Source of the DNA: Diprion similis
Lineage: Eukaryota; Arthropoda; Insecta; Hymenoptera; Diprionidae
NCBI RefSeq assembly: GCF_021155765.1
Contig: NC_060107.1
Location: 10,154,501-10,218,500, forward strand
DNA length: 64,000 nt
Direction of reading: 5' to 3'
Shown: positions 13,511 to 27,639 of the stretch, piece after piece
How the letters are laid out: every line of letters begins with the position of its first letter
Position numbering within the stretch: position 1 is the stretch's first letter
Notes under the pieces: model-generated
The model's database searches: none
What the model was told of the DNA's origin: nothing
The model's input: only the letters and a program-made list of their open reading frames with translations
Translations under genes and position numbers: made by a program

Positions 13511-16500
13511 TTGGCCGAAAAATCTTTTGTCTGGGAATCGATTATTATGACGCTTTTTAGACTAATTCGACGCCCAGGAACTCAGAAAACACATGAAAAA
13601 CAGCGTAGGACCAGCAGCAGAGAAATGGCGATGAAAATCTGCAGTTTTTCGGCTGTAACTTTGCAGGTGTTGCTCGCAGCGCATTGGGACGGCGATCAAT
13701 CGATTTCTCTCGCAAAATTACGTCGGAATAGTGTTCTAAAGAATTAATTGCAGCACTTTTCAAAGTCGTCGAAATTTTCACCAAAAATGCAAAGGGGTTA
13801 GCCTTGGATTTTTTTTGGCCGAAAAATCTTTTGTCTGGGAATCGATTATTATGACGCTTTTTGGACTAATTCGACGCCCAGGAACTCAGAAAACACATGA
13901 AAAACAGCGTAGGACCAGCAGCAGAGAAATGGCGATGAAAATCTGCAGTTTTTCGGCTGTAACTTTACAGGTGTTGCTCGCAGCGCATTGGGACTGCGAT
14001 CAATCGATTTCTCTCGCAAAATTACGTCGGAATAGTGTTCTAAAGAATTAATTGCAGCACTTTTCAAAGTGGTCGAAATTTTCACCAAAAATGCAAAGGG
14101 GTTAGCCTTGGATTTTTTTTGGCCGAAAAATCTTTTGTCTGGGAATCGATTATTATGACGCTTTTTAGACTAATTCGACGCCCAGGAACTCAGAAAGAAC
14201 ATGAAAAACAGCGTAGGACCAGCAGCAGAGAAATGGCGATGAAAATCTGCAGTTTTTCGGCTGTAACTTTACAGGTGTTGCTCGCAGCGCATTGGGACTG
14301 CGATCAATCGATTTCTCTCGCAAAATTACGTCGGAATAGTGTTCTAAAGAATTAATTGCAGCACTTTTCAAAGTGGTCGAAATTTTTACCAAAAATGCAA
14401 AGGGGTTAGCCTTGGATTTTTTTTGGCCGAAAAATCTTTTGTCTGGGAATCGATTATTCTGACGCTTTTTAGACTAATTCGACGCCCAGGAACTCAGAAA
14501 ACACATGAAAAACAGCGTAGGACCAGCAGCAGAGAAATGGCGATGAAAATCTGCAGTTTTTCGGCTGTAACTTTGCAGGTGTTGCTCGCAGCGCATTGGG
14601 ACTGCGATCAATCGATTTCTCTCGCAAAATTACGTCGGAATAGTGTTCTAAAGAATTAATTGCAGCACTTTTCAAAGTGGTCGAAATTTTCACCAAAAAT
14701 GCAAAGGGGTTAGCCTTGGATTTTTTTTGGCCGAAAAATCTTTTGTCTGGGAATCGATTATTATGACGCTTTTTAGACTAATTCGACGCCCAGGAACTCA
14801 GAAAGAACATGAAAAACAGCGTAGGACCAGCAGCAGAGAAATGGCGATGAAAATCTGCAGTTTTTCGGCTGTAACTTTACAGGTGTTGCTCGCAGCGCAT
14901 TGGGACTGCGATCAATCGATTTCTCTCGCAAAATTACGTCGGAATAGTGTTCTAAAGAATTAATTGCAGCACTTTTCAAAGTGGTCGAAATTTTTACCAA
15001 AAATGCAAAGGGGTTAGCCTTGGATTTTTTTTGGCCGGAAAATCTTTTGTCTGGGAATCGATTATTATGACGCTTTTTAGACTAATTCGACGCCCAGGAA
15101 CTCAGAAAACACATGAAAAACAGCGTAGGACCAGCAGCAGAGAAATGGCGATGAAAATCTGCAGTTTTTCGGCTGTAACTTTGCAGGTGTTGCTCGCAGC
15201 GCATTGGGACTGCGATCAATCGATTTCTCTCGCAAAATTACGTCGGAATAGTGTTCTAAAGAATTAATTGCAGCACTTTTCAAAGTCGTCGAAATTTTCA
15301 CCAAAAATGCAAAGGGGTTAGCCTTGGATTTTTTTTGGCCGAAAAATCTTTTGTCTGGGAATCGATTATTATGACGCTTTTTAGACTAATTCGACGCCCA
15401 GGAACTCAGAAAACACATGAAAAACAGCGTAGGACCAGCAGCAGAGAAATGGCGATGAAAATCTGCAGTTTTTCGGCTGTAACTTTACAGGTGTTGCTCG
15501 CAGCGCATTGGGACTGCAATCAATCGATTTCTCTCGCAAAATTACGTCGGAATAGTGTTCTAAAGAATTAATTGCAGCACTTTTCAAAGTCGTCGAAATT
15601 TTCACCAAAAATGCTAAGGGGTTAGCCTTGGATTTTTTTTGGCCGAAAAATCTTTTGTCTGGGAATCGATTATTATGACGCTTTTTAGACTAATTCGACG
15701 CCCAGGAACTCAGAAAACACATGAAAAACAGCGTAGGACCAGCAGCAGAGAAATGGCGATGAAAATCTGCAGTTTTTCGGCTGTAACTTTACAGGTGTTG
15801 CTCGCAGCGCATTGGGACTGCGATCAATCGATTTCTCTCGCAAAATTACGTCGGAATAGTGTTCTATAGAATTAATTGCAGCACTTTTCAAAGTCGTCGA
15901 AATTTTCACCAAAAATGCAAAGGGGTTAGCCTTGGATTTTTTTTGGCCGGAAAATCTTTTGTCTGGGAATCGATTATTATGACGCTTTTTAGACTAATTC
16001 GACGCCCAGGAACTCAGAAAACACATGAAAAACAGCGTAGGACCAGCAGCAGAGAAATGGCGATGAAAATCTGCAGTTTTTCGGCTGTAACTTTACAGGT
16101 GTTGCTCGCAGCGCATTGGGACTGCGATCAATCGATTTCTCTCGCAAAATTACGTCGGAATAGTGTTCTAAAGAATTAATTGCAGCACTTTTCAAAGTGG
16201 TCGAAATTTTCACCAAAAATGCAAAGGGGTTAGCCTTGGATTTTTTTTGGCCGAAAAATCTTTTGTCTGGGAATCGATTATTATGACGCTTTTTAGACTA
16301 ATTCGACGCCCAGGAACTCAGAAAACACATGAAAAACAGCGTAGGACCAGCAGCAGAGAAATGGCGATGAAAATCTGCAGTTTTTCGGCTGTAACTTTAC
16401 AGGTGTTGCTCGCAGCGCATTGGGACTGCGATCAATCGATTTCTCTCGCAAAATTACGTCGGAATAGTGTTCTAAAGAATTAATTGCAGCACTTTTCAAA

Positions 16501-18982
16501 GTGGTCGAAATTTTCACCAAAAATGCAAAGGGGTTAGCCTTGGATTTTTTTTGGCCGAAAAATCTTTTGTCTGGGAATCGATTATTATGACGCTTTTTAG
16601 ACTAATTCGACGCCCAGGAACTCAGAAAACACATGAAAAACAGCGTAGGACCAGCAGCAGAGAAATAGCGATGAAAATCTGCAGTTTTTCGGCTGTAACT
16701 TTACAGGTGTTGCTCGCAGCGCATTGGGACTGCGATCAATCGATTTCTCTCGCAAAATTACGTCGGAATAGTGTTCTAAAGAATTATTTGCAGCACTTTT
16801 CACAGTCGTCGAAATTTTCACCAAAAATGCAAAGGGGTTAGCCTTGGATTTTTTTTGGCCGAAAAATCTTTTGTCTGGGAATCGATTATTATGACGCTTT
16901 TTAGACTAATTCGACGCCCAGGAACTCAGAAAACACATGAAAAACAGCGTAGGACCAGCAGCAGAGAAATGGCGATGAAAATCTGCAGTTTTTCGGCTGT
17001 AACTTTACAGGTGTTGCTCGCAGCGCATTGGGACTGCGATCAATCGATTTCTCTCGCAAAATTACGTCGGAATAGTGTTCTAAAGAATTAATTGCAGCAC
17101 TTTTCAAAGTGGTCGAAATTTTCACCAAAAATGCAAAGGGGTTAGCCTTGGATTTTTTTTGGCCGAAAAATCTTTTGTCTGGGAATCGATTATTATGACG
17201 CTTTTTAGACTAATTCGACGCCCAGGAACTCAGAAAACACATGAAAAACAGCGTAGGACCAGCAGCAGAGAAATGGCGATGAAAATCTGCAGTTTTTCGG
17301 CTGTAACTTTACAGGTGTTGCTCGCAGCGCATTGGGACTGCGATCAATCGATTTCTCTCGCAAAATTACGTCGGAATAGTGTTCTAGAGAATTAATTGCA
17401 GCACTTTTCAAAGTCGTCGAAATTTTCACCAAAAATGCAAAGGGGTTAGCCTTGGATTTTTTTTGGCCGAAAAATCTTTTGTCTGGGAATCGATTATTAT
17501 GACGCTTTTTAGACTAATTCGACGCCCAGGAACTCAGAAAACACATGAAAAACAGCGTAGGACCAGCAGCAGAGAAATGGCGATGAAAATCTGCAGTTTT
17601 TCGGCTGTAACTTTACAGGTGTTGCTCGCAGCGCATTGGGACTGCGATCAATCGATTTCTCTCGCAAAATTACGTCGGAATAGTGTTCTAAAGAATTAAT
17701 TGCAGCACTTTTCAAAGTGGTCGAAATTTTCACCAAAAATGCAAAGGGGTTAGCCTTGGATTTTTTTTGGCCGAAAAATCTTTTGTCTGGGAATCGATTA
17801 TTATGACGCTTTTTAGACTAATTCGACGCCCAGGAACTCAGAAAACACATGAAAAACAGCGTAGGACCAGCAGCAGAGAAATGGCGATGAAAATCTGCAG
17901 TTTTTCGGCTGTAACTTTGCAGGTGTTGCTCGCAGCGCATTGGGACGGCGATCAATCGATTTCTCTCGCAAAATTACGTCGGAATAGTGTTCTAAAGAAT
18001 TAATTGCAGCACTTTTCAAAGTCGTCGAAATTTTCACCAAAAATGCAAAGGGGTTAGCCTTGGATTTTTTTTGGCCGAAAAATCTTTTGTCTGGGAATCG
18101 ATTATTATGACGCTTTTTGGACTAATTCGACGCCCAGGAACTCAGAAAACACATGAAAAACAGCGTAGGACCAGCAGCAGAGAAATGGCGATGAAAATCT
18201 GCAGTTTTTCGGCTGTAACTTTACAGGTGTTGCTCGCAGCGCATTGGGACTGCGATCAATCGATTTCTCTCGCAAAATTACGTCGGAATAGTGTTCTAAA
18301 GAATTAATTGCAGCACTTTTCAAAGTGGTCGAAATTTTCACCAAAAATGCAAAGGGGTTAGCCTTGGATTTTTTTTGGCCGAAAAATCTTTTGTCTGGGA
18401 ATCGATTATTATGACGCTTTTTAGACTAATTCGACGCCCAGGAACTCAGAAAGAACATGAAAAACAGCGTAGGACCAGCAGCAGAGAAATGGCGATGAAA
18501 ATCTGCAGTTTTTCGGCTGTAACTTTACAGGTGTTGCTCGCAGCGCATTGGGACTGCGATCAATCGATTTCTCTCGCAAAATTACGTCGGAATAGTGTTC
18601 TAAAGAATTAATTGCAGCACTTTTCAAAGTGGTCGAAATTTTTACCAAAAATGCAAAGGGGTTAGCCTTGGATTTTTTTTGGCCGAAAAATCTTTTGTCT
18701 GGGAATCGATTATTCTGACGCTTTTTAGACTAATTCGACGCCCAGGAACTCAGAAAACACATGAAAAACAGCGTAGGACCAGCAGCAGAGAAATGGCGAT
18801 GAAAATCTGCAGTTTTTCGGCTGTAACTTTACAGGTGTTGCTCGCAGCGCATTGGGACTGCGATCAATCGATTTCTCTCGCAAAATTACGTCGGAATAGT
18901 GTTCTAAAGAATTAATTGCAGCACTTTTCAAAGTGGTCGAAATTTTCACCAAAAATGCAAAGGGGTTAGCCTTGGATTTTTT
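13511..18982. repeat. 14-monomer segmental duplication within the satellite
   Basis: Four consecutive variant monomers recur exactly 4256 bp (14 x 304) apart. They begin at 13511 and again at 17767. The first carries gggacggcgatc, the second ctttttggac, the third agaaagaacatg, and the fourth attattctgac. The intervening monomers differ in detail, so the duplication has already been partly reshuffled. Its period differs from the 15-monomer period seen further left, so at least two independent amplification events are recorded in this array. Confidence 0.85.
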
Positions 18983-21900
18983 TTGGCCGAAAAATCTTTT
19001 GTCTGGGAATCGATTATTATGACGCTTTTTAGACTAATTCGACGCCCAGGAACTCAGAAAACACATGAAAAACAGCGTAGGACCAGCAGCAGAGAAATGG
19101 CGATGAAAATCTGCAGTTTTTCGGCTGTAACTTTACAGGTGTTGCTCGCAGCGCATTGGGACTGCGATCAATCGATTTCTCTCGCAAAATTACGTCGGAA
19201 TAGTGTTCTAGAGAATTAATTGCAGCACTTTTCAAAGTCGTCGAAATTTTCACCAAAAATGCAAAGGGGTTAGCCTTGGATTTTTTTTGGCCGAAAAATC
19301 TTTTGTCTGGGAATCGATTATTATGACGCTTTTTAGACTAATTCGACGCCCAGGAACTCAGAAAACACATGAAAAACAGCGTAGGACCAGCAGCAGAGAA
19401 ATGGCGATGAAAATCTGCAGTTTTTCGGCTGTAACTTTACAGGTGTTGCTCGCAGCGCATTGGGACTGCGATCAATCGATTTCTCTCGCAAAATTACGTC
19501 GGAATAGTGTTCTAAAGAATTAATTGCAGCACTTTTCAAAGTGGTCGAAATTTTCACCAAAAATGCAAAGGGGTTAGCCTTGGATTTTTTTTGGCCGAAA
19601 AATCTTTTGTCTGGGAATCGATTATTATGACGCTTTTTAGACTAATTCGACGCCCAGGAACTCAGAAAACACATGAAAAACAGCGTAGGACCAGCAGCAG
19701 AGAAATGGCGATGAAAATCTGCAGTTTTTCGGCTGTAACTTTACAGGTGTTGCTCGCAGCGCATTGGGACTGCGATCGATCGATTTCTCTCGCAAAATTA
19801 CGTCGGAATAGTGTTCTAGAGAATTAATTGCAGCACTTTTCAAAGTCGTCGAAATTTTCACCAAAAATGCAAAGGGGTTAGCCTTGGATTTTTTTTGGCC
19901 GAAAAATCTTTTGTCTGGGAATCGATTATTATGACGCTTTTTAGACTAATTCGACGCCCAGGAACTCAGAAAACACATGAAAAACAGCGTAGGACCAGCA
20001 GCAGAGAAATGGCGATGAAAATCTGCAGTTTTTCGGCTGTAACTTTACAGGTGTTGCTCGCAGCGCATTGGGACTGCGATCAATCGATTTCTCTCGCAAA
20101 ATTACGTCGGAACAGTGTTCTAAAGAATTAATTGCAGCACTTTTCAAAGTGGTCGAAATTTTCACCAAAAATGCAAAGGGGTTAGCCTTGGATTTTTTTT
20201 GGCCGGAAAATCTTTTGTCTGGGAATCGATTATTATGACGCTTTTTAGACTAATTCGACGCCCAGGAACTCAGAAAACACATGAAAAACAGCGTAGGACC
20301 AGCAGCAGAGAAATGGCGATCAAAATCTGCAGTTTTTCGGCTGTAACTTTACAGGTGTTGCTCGCAGCGCATTGGGACTGCGATCAATCGATTTCTCTCG
20401 CAAAATTACGTCGGAATAGTGTTCTAAAGAATTAATTGCAGCACTTTTCAAAGTCGTCAAAATTTTCACCAAAATCGCAAAGGGGTTAGCCTTGGATTTT
20501 TTTTGGCCGAAAAATCTTTTGTCTGGGAATCGATTATTATGACGCTTTTTAGACTAATTCGACGCCCAGGAACTCAGAAAACACATGAAAAACAGCGTAG
20601 GACCAGCAGCAGAGAAATGGCGATGAAAATCTGCAGTTTTTCGGCTGTAACTTTACAGGTGTTGCTCGCAGCGCATTGGGACTGCGATCAATCGATTTCT
20701 CTCGCAAAATTACGTCGGAATAGTGTTCTAAAGAATTAATTGCAGCACTTTTCAAAGTGGTCGAAATTTTCACCAAAAATGCAAAGGGGTTAGCCTTGGA
20801 TTTTTTTTGGCCGAAAAATCTTTTGTCTGGGAATCGATTATTATGACGCTTTTTAGACTAATTCGACGCCCAGGAACTCAGAAAGAACATGAAAAACAGC
20901 GTAGGACCAGCAGCAGAGAAATGGCGATGAAAATCTGCAGTTTTTCGGCTGTAACTTTACAGGTGTTGCTCGCAGCGCATTGGGACTGCGATCAATCGAT
21001 TTCTCTCGCAAAATTACGTCGGAATAGTGTTCTAAAGAATTAATTGCAGCACTTTTCAAAGTGGTCGAAATTTTCACCAAAAATGCAAAGGGGTTAGCCT
21101 TGGATTTTTTTTGGCCGAAAAATCTTTTGTCTGGGAATCGATTATTATGACGCTTTTTAGACTAATTCGACGCCCAGGAACTCAGAAAACACATGAAAAA
21201 CAGCGTAGGACCAGCAGCAGAGAAATGGCGATGAAAATCTGCAGTTTTTCGGCTGTAACTTTACAGGTGTTGCTCGCAGCGCATTGGGACTGCGATCAAT
21301 CGATTTCTCTCGCAAAATTACGTCGGAATAGTGTTCTAAAGAATTAATTGCAGCACTTTTCACAGTCGTCGAAATTTTCACCAAAAATGCAAAGGGGTTA
21401 GCCTTGGATTTTTTTTGGCCGAAAAATCTTTTGTCTGGGAATCGATTATTATGACGCTTTTTAGACTAATTCGACGCCCAGGAACTCAGAAAACACATGA
21501 AAAACAGCGTAGGACCAGCAGCAGAGAAATGGCGATGAAAATCTGCAGTTTTTCGGCTGTAACTTTACAGGTGTTGCTCGCAGCGCATTGGGACTGCGAT
21601 CAATCGATTTCTCTCGCAAAATTACGTCGGAATAGTGTTCTAAAGAATTAATTGCAGCACTTTTCAAAGTGGTCGAAATTTTCACCAAAAATGCAAAGGG
21701 GTTAGCCTTGGATTTTTTTTGGCCGAAAAATCTTTTGTCTGGGAATCGATTATTATGACGCTTTTTAGACTAATTCGACGCCCAGGAACTCAGAAAGAAC
21801 ATGAAAAACAGCGTAGGACCAGCAGCAGAGAAATGGCGATGAAAATCTGCAGTTTTTCGGCTGTAACTTTACAGGTGTTGCTCGCAGCGCATTGGGACTG

Positions 21901-24900
21901 CGATCAATCGATTTCTCTCGCAAAATTACGTCGGAATAGTGTTCTAGAGAATTAATTTCAGCACTTTTCAGAGTCGTCGAAATTTTCACTAAAAATGCAA
22001 AGGGGTTAGCCTTGGATTTTTTTTGGCCGAAAAATCTTTTGTCTGGGAATCGATTATTATGACGCTTTTTAGACTAATTCGACGCCCAGGAACTCAGAAA
22101 ACACATGAAAAACAGCGTAGGACCAGCAGCAGAGAAATGGCGATGAAAATCTGCAGTTTTTCGGCTGTAACTTTACAGGTGTTGCTCGCAGCGCATTGGG
22201 ACTGCGATCAATCGATTTATCTCGCAAAATTACGTCGGAATAGTGTTCTAAAGAATTAATTGCAGCACTTTTCAAAGTGGTCGAAATTTTCACCAAAAAT
22301 GCAAAGGGGTTAGCCTTGGATTTTTTTTGGCCGAAAAATCTTTTGTCTGGGAATCGATTATTATGACGCTTTTCAGACTAATTCGACGCCCAGGAACTCA
22401 GAAAACACATGAAAAACAGCGTAGGACCAGCAGCAGAGAACTGGCGATGAAAATCTGCAGTTTTTCGGCTGTAACTTTACAGGTGTTGCTCGCAGCGCAT
22501 TGGGACTGCGATCAATCGATTTCTCTCGCAAAATTACGTCGGAATAGTGTTCTAAAGAATTTATTGCAGCACTTTTCAAAGTCGTCGAAATTTTCACCAA
22601 AAATGCAAAGGGGTTAGCCTTGGATTTTTTTTGGCCGAAAAATCTTTTGTCTGGAAATCGATTATTATGACGCTTTTTAGACTAATTCGACGCCCAGGAA
22701 CTCAGAAAACACATGAAAAACAGCGTAGGACCAGCAGCAGAGAAATGGCAATGAAAATCTGCAGTTTTTCGGCTGTAACTTTACAGGTGTTGCTCGCAGC
22801 GCATTGGGACTGCGATCAATCGATTTCTCTCGCAAAATTACGTCGGAATAGTGTTCTAGAGAATTAATTGCAGCACTTTTCAGAGTCGTCGAAATTTTCA
22901 CTAAAAATGCAAAGGGGTTAAGCCTTGGATTTTTTTTGGCCGAAAAATCTTTTGTCTGGGAATCGATTATTATGACGCTTTTCAGACTAATTCGACGCCC
23001 AGGAACTCAGAAAACACATGAAAAACAGCGTAGGACCAGCAGCAGAGAAATGGCGATGAAAATCTGCAGTTTTTCGGCTGTAACTTTACAGGTGTTGCTC
23101 GCAGCGCATTGGGACTGCGATCAATCGATTTCTCTCGCAAAATTACGTCGGAATAGTGTTCTAAAGAATTAATTGCAGCACTTTTCAAAGTGGTCGAAAT
23201 TTTCACCAAAAATGCAAAGGGGTTAGCCTTGGATTTTTTTTGGCCGAAAAATCTTTTGTCTGGGAATCGATTATTATGACGCTTTTTAGACTAATTCGAC
23301 GCCCAGGAACTCAGAAAACACATGAAAAACAGCGTAGGACCAGCAGCAGAGAAATGGCGATGAAAATCTGCAGTTTTTCGGCTGTAACTTTACAGGTGTT
23401 GCTCGCAGCGCATTGGGACTGCGATCAATCGATCTCTCTCGCAAAATTACGTCGGAATAGTGTTCTGAAGAATTAATTGCAGCACTTTTCAGAGTCGTCG
23501 AAATTTTCACCAAAAATGCAAAGGGGTTAGCCTTGGATTTTTTTTGGCCGAAAAATCTTTTGTCTCGGAATCGATTATTATGACGCTTTCTAGACTAATT
23601 CGACGCCCAGGAACTCAGAAAACACATGAAAAACAGCGTAGGACCAGCAGCAGAGAAATGGCGATGAAAATCTGCAGTTTTTCGGCTGTAACTTTACAGG
23701 TGTTGCTCGCAGCGCATTGGGACTGCGATCAATCGATTTCTCTGGCAAAATTACGTCGGAATAGTGTTCTAAAGAATTAATTGCAGCACTTTTCAAAGTC
23801 GTCGAAATTTTCACCAAAAATGCAAAGGGGTTAGCCTTGGATTTTTTTTGGCCGAAAAATCTTTTGTCTGGGAATCGATTATTATGACGCTTTTTAGACT
23901 AATTCGACGCCCAGGAACTCAGAAAACACATGAAAAACAGCGTAGGACCAGCAGCAGAGAAATGGCCATGAAAATCTGCAGTTTTTTGGCTGTAACTTTA
24001 CAGGTGTTGCTCGCAGCGCATTGGGACTGCGATCAATCGATTTCTCTCGCCAAATTACGTCGGAATAGTGTTCTAAAGAATTAATTGCAGCACTTTTCAA
24101 AGTCGTCGAAATTTTCACCAAAAATGCAAAGGGGTTAGCCTTGGATTTTTTTTGGCCGAAAAATCTTTTGTCTGGGAATCGATTATTATGACGCTTTTTA
24201 GACCAATTCGACGCCCAGGAACTCCGAAAACACATGAAAATCAGCGTAGGACCAGCAGCAGAGACATGGCGATGAAAATCTGCAGTTTTTCGGCTGTAAC
24301 TTTACAGGTGTTGCTCGCAGCGCATTGGGACTGCGATCAATCGATTTCTCTCGCAAAATTACGTCGGAATAGTGTTCTAAAGAATTAATTGCAGCACTTT
24401 TCACAGTCGTCGAAATTTTCACCAAAAATGCAAAGGGGTTAGCCTTGGATTTTTTTTGGCCGAAAAATCTTGTGTCTGGGAATCGATTATTATGACGCTT
24501 TTTAGACCAATTCGACGCCCAGGAACTCAGAAAACACATGAAAAACAGCGTAGGACCAGCAGCAGAGAAATGGCGATGAAAATCTGCAGTTTTTCGGCTG
24601 TAACTTTACAGGTGTTGCTCGCAGCGCATTGGGACTGCGATCAATCGATTTCTCTCGCAAAATTACGTCGGAATAGTGTTCTAAAGAATTAATTGCAGCA
24701 CTTTTCAAAGTGGTCGAAATTTTCACCAAAAATGCAAAGGGGTTAGCCTTGGATTTTTTTTGGCCGAAAAATCTTTTGTCTGGGAATCGATTATTATGAC
24801 GCTTTTTAGACTAATTCGACGCCCAGGAACTCAGAAAACACATGAAAAACAGCGTAGGACCAGCAGCAGAGAAATGGCGATGAAAATCTGCAGTTTTTCG

Positions 24901-26520
24901 GCTGTAACTTTACAGGTGTTGCTCGCAGCGCATTGGGACTGCGATCAATCGATTTCTCTCGCAAAATTACGTCGGAATAGTGTTCTAAAGAATTAATTGC
25001 AGCACTTTTCAAAGTCGTCGAAATTTTCACCAAAAATGCAATGGGGTTAGCCTTGGATTTTTTTTGGCCGAAAAATCTTTTGTCTGGGAATCGATTATTA
25101 TGACGCTTTTTAGACTAATTCGACGCCCAGGAACTCAGAAAACACATGAAAAACAGCGTAGGACCAGCAGCAGAGAAATGGCGATGAAAATCTGCAGTTT
25201 TTCGGCTGTAACTTTACAGGTGTTGCTCGCAGCGCATTGGGACTGCGATCAATCGATTTCTCTCGCAAAATTACGTCGGAATAGTGTTCTCAAGAATTAA
25301 TTGCAGCACTTTTCAAAGTCGTCGAAATTTTCACCAAAAATGCAAAGGGGTTAGCCTTGGATTTTTTTTGGCCGAAAAATCTTTTGTCTAGGAATCGATT
25401 ATTATGACGCTTTTTAGACTAATTCGACGCCCAGGCACTCAGAAAACACATGAAAAACAGCGTAGGACCAGCAGCAGAGAAATGGCGATGAAAATCTGCA
25501 GTTTTTCGGCTGTAACTTTACAGGTGTTGCTCGCAGCGCATTGGGACTGCGATCAATCGATTTCTCTCGCAAAATTACGTCGGAATAGTTTTCTAAAGAG
25601 TTAATTGCAGCACTTTTCAAAGTCGTCGAAATTTTCACCAAAAATGCAAAGGGGTTAGCCTTGGATTTTTTTTGGCCGAAAAATCTTTTGTCTGGGAATT
25701 GATTATAATGACGCTTTTTAGACTAATTCGACGCCCAGGAACTCAGAAAACACATGAAAAACAGCGTAGGACCAGCAGCAGAGAAATGGCGATGAAAATC
25801 TGCAGTTTTTCGGCTGTAACTTTACAGGTGTTGCTCGCAGCGCATTGGGACTGCGATCAATCGATTTCTCTCGCAAAATTACGTCGGAATAGTGTTCTAA
25901 AGAATTAATTGCAGCACTTTTCACAGTCGTCGAAATTTTCACCAAAAATGCAAAGGGGTTAGCCTTGGATTTTTTTTGGCCGAAAAATCTTTTGTCTGGG
26001 AATCGATTATTATGACGCTTTTTAGAATAATTCGACGCCCAGGAACTCAGAAAACACATGAAAAACAGCGTAGGACCAGCAGCAGAGAAATGGCGATGAA
26101 AATCTGCAGTTTTTCGGCTGTAACTTTACAGGTGTTGCTCGCAGCGCATTGCGACTGCGATCAATCGATTTCTCTCGCAAAATTACGTCGGAATAGTGTT
26201 CTAAAGAATTAATTGCAGCACTTTTCAAAGTCGTCGAAATTTTCACCAAAAATGCAAAGGGGTTAGCCTTGGATTTTTTTTGGCCGAAAAATTTTTTGTC
26301 TGGGAATCGATTATTATGACGCTTTTTAGACTAATTCGACGCCCAGGAACTCAGAAAACACATGAAAAACAGCGTAGGACCAGCAGCAGAGAAATGGCGA
26401 TGAAAATCTGCAGTTTTTCGGCTGTAACTTTACAGGTGTTGCTCGCAGCGCATTGGGACTGCGATCAATCGATTTCTCTCGCAAAATTACGTCGGAATAG
26501 TGTTCTAAAGAATTAATTGC

Positions 26521-27175
26521 AGCGCTTTCCAGAATCGTCGAAATTTTCGCAAAAAATCCAAAGGGGTTAGCCTTACTTTTTTGCTGATTTCCGGATCCAA
26601 AAATTTCTCGTTTTGGAATCGATTTGTATGACCATTTCTAGAGTAATTGGACCCCCAGGAACTCAGAAAACACATGAAAAAGAGCGTAGGATTAAAAGCC
26701 AAGGAATGGCGATGAAAATTTTCAGTTTTTTGGCTGTAACTTTTGATCCGTTGCTTGCAGCGTATTGGGACTAGGCCCAATCGATTCCTCTCGCAAAATT
26801 ACGTCGGAATAGTGTCTCAACGAATTTATCGCAGCGCTCTTCAGAATCGTCGAAATTTTCGCCAAAAATCCAAAGGGGTTAGCCTTACTTTTTTGCTGAT
26901 TTTCGGATCCAAAAATTTCTCGTCTTGGAATTGATTCAATGACCATTTCTAGAGTAATTGGACCCCCAGGAACTCAGAAAACATAGCAAAAAGAGCGTAG
27001 GACCAACAGCAGAGAAGTTACAGAGCAAAGTCGAGCAGCAGAAAAATATAGAAAATGCGTCTTTCGTTTTTCGGCTGTAACTTTGGATTCGTTGCTCGCA
27101 GCGTATGGGGACTGCGCCCAATCGTTTTCCTTCGCAAAATTACGTCAGAATGGAACCTTCACAAATTAATTGCGT
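26521..27175. repeat. Two decayed satellite monomers at the array edge
   Basis: After the last regular copy the sequence continues in the same order but with many substitutions. It runs through two more units beginning at 26521 and 26833 (agcgctttcc and agcgctcttc, matching agcacttttc of the array). The first is about 312 bp. The second is about 340 bp and has a local insertion near 27015-27055. Landmarks such as cccaggaactcagaaaac, ggctgtaact and gcaaaattacgtc remain. This is typical of a satellite boundary, where copies escape homogenisation. Similarity ends near 27175. Confidence 0.9.
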
Positions 27176-27639
27176 ACATCTATTTTGTGCTATCTTCAGT
27201 CAAAAATGAGAATCTTGTGGTGTTTTTATAAACACCAGCGTTTAAAAGACGACTTTCAAGCACTAGTGCTCCTAAAACCTACAAAGTAGTCAAGCTGTTG
27301 ACGGAGATAACGCAAAAATTTATTTTCAGTATGTATTTTAATATTCATTCAAGCACAAGCGTAATTTGTCCAAGTTAAAACCCAATTATCGCTTTCAAAT
27401 CTTGGGAAATACTCAGCAAATAGGTTCAGCCTTCTACATATCGTCAACGTGCTTCCATCAAAGAGAAAGGTGTTTCAGAATTTTCGGGTGCCCCTAAAAA
27501 GTTGAGACATCGAAAGTTTTCAATTCGGAATTTTCAAATCACCCAACAAATCGAAAAAATTCTTTATTGCAATATTTTTGAAACCATTGGAAGTGAAAAA
27601 GAAGTGTTCAAAAATTTTGTATCTAGATTCATCCTGTAT
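27176..27639. other. AT-rich unique sequence between array edge and inverted relic
   Basis: I see no gene here. A 64-residue open frame starting at 27502 overlaps the inverted satellite relic at its end and has no recognisable motif, so it is not supported as coding. Confidence 0.5.

Larger units (their letters stand above)
1..26520. repeat. 304-bp tandem satellite array (about 87 copies)
   Basis: Head-to-tail repetition of one 304-bp monomer fills the first 26.5 kb. The same landmark (gcattgggactgcg) recurs at 1, 305, 609 and so on. Copies are nearly identical, differing by a few substitutions. The only length change I noticed is a single extra A near 22920, which shifts the register by one base. 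The left end of the array is outside the window. The monomer contains a T8 tract, several short AT-rich palindromes around atcgat, and an open frame on each strand that stays open because the sequence is homogenised. I see no transposase, LTR or CENP-B-box-like motif. It is probably pericentromeric or other heterochromatic satellite DNA. The tandem structure is certain; chromosomal position is inference. Confidence 0.98.

Noticed and set aside
1..26520. About 170 open frames of 75-113 codons on both strands
   Set aside because: They repeat with the 304-bp satellite period on both strands at once and show no domain. They are a product of the repeat, not genes.
1..26520. CRISPR-like direct repeats
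   Set aside because: The period is 304 bp without a short repeat and unique-spacer structure, and the context is eukaryotic.
26505..27121. Several open frames (61-91 codons) at the array edge
   Set aside because: They lie on decayed satellite monomers and share the satellite reading frames.
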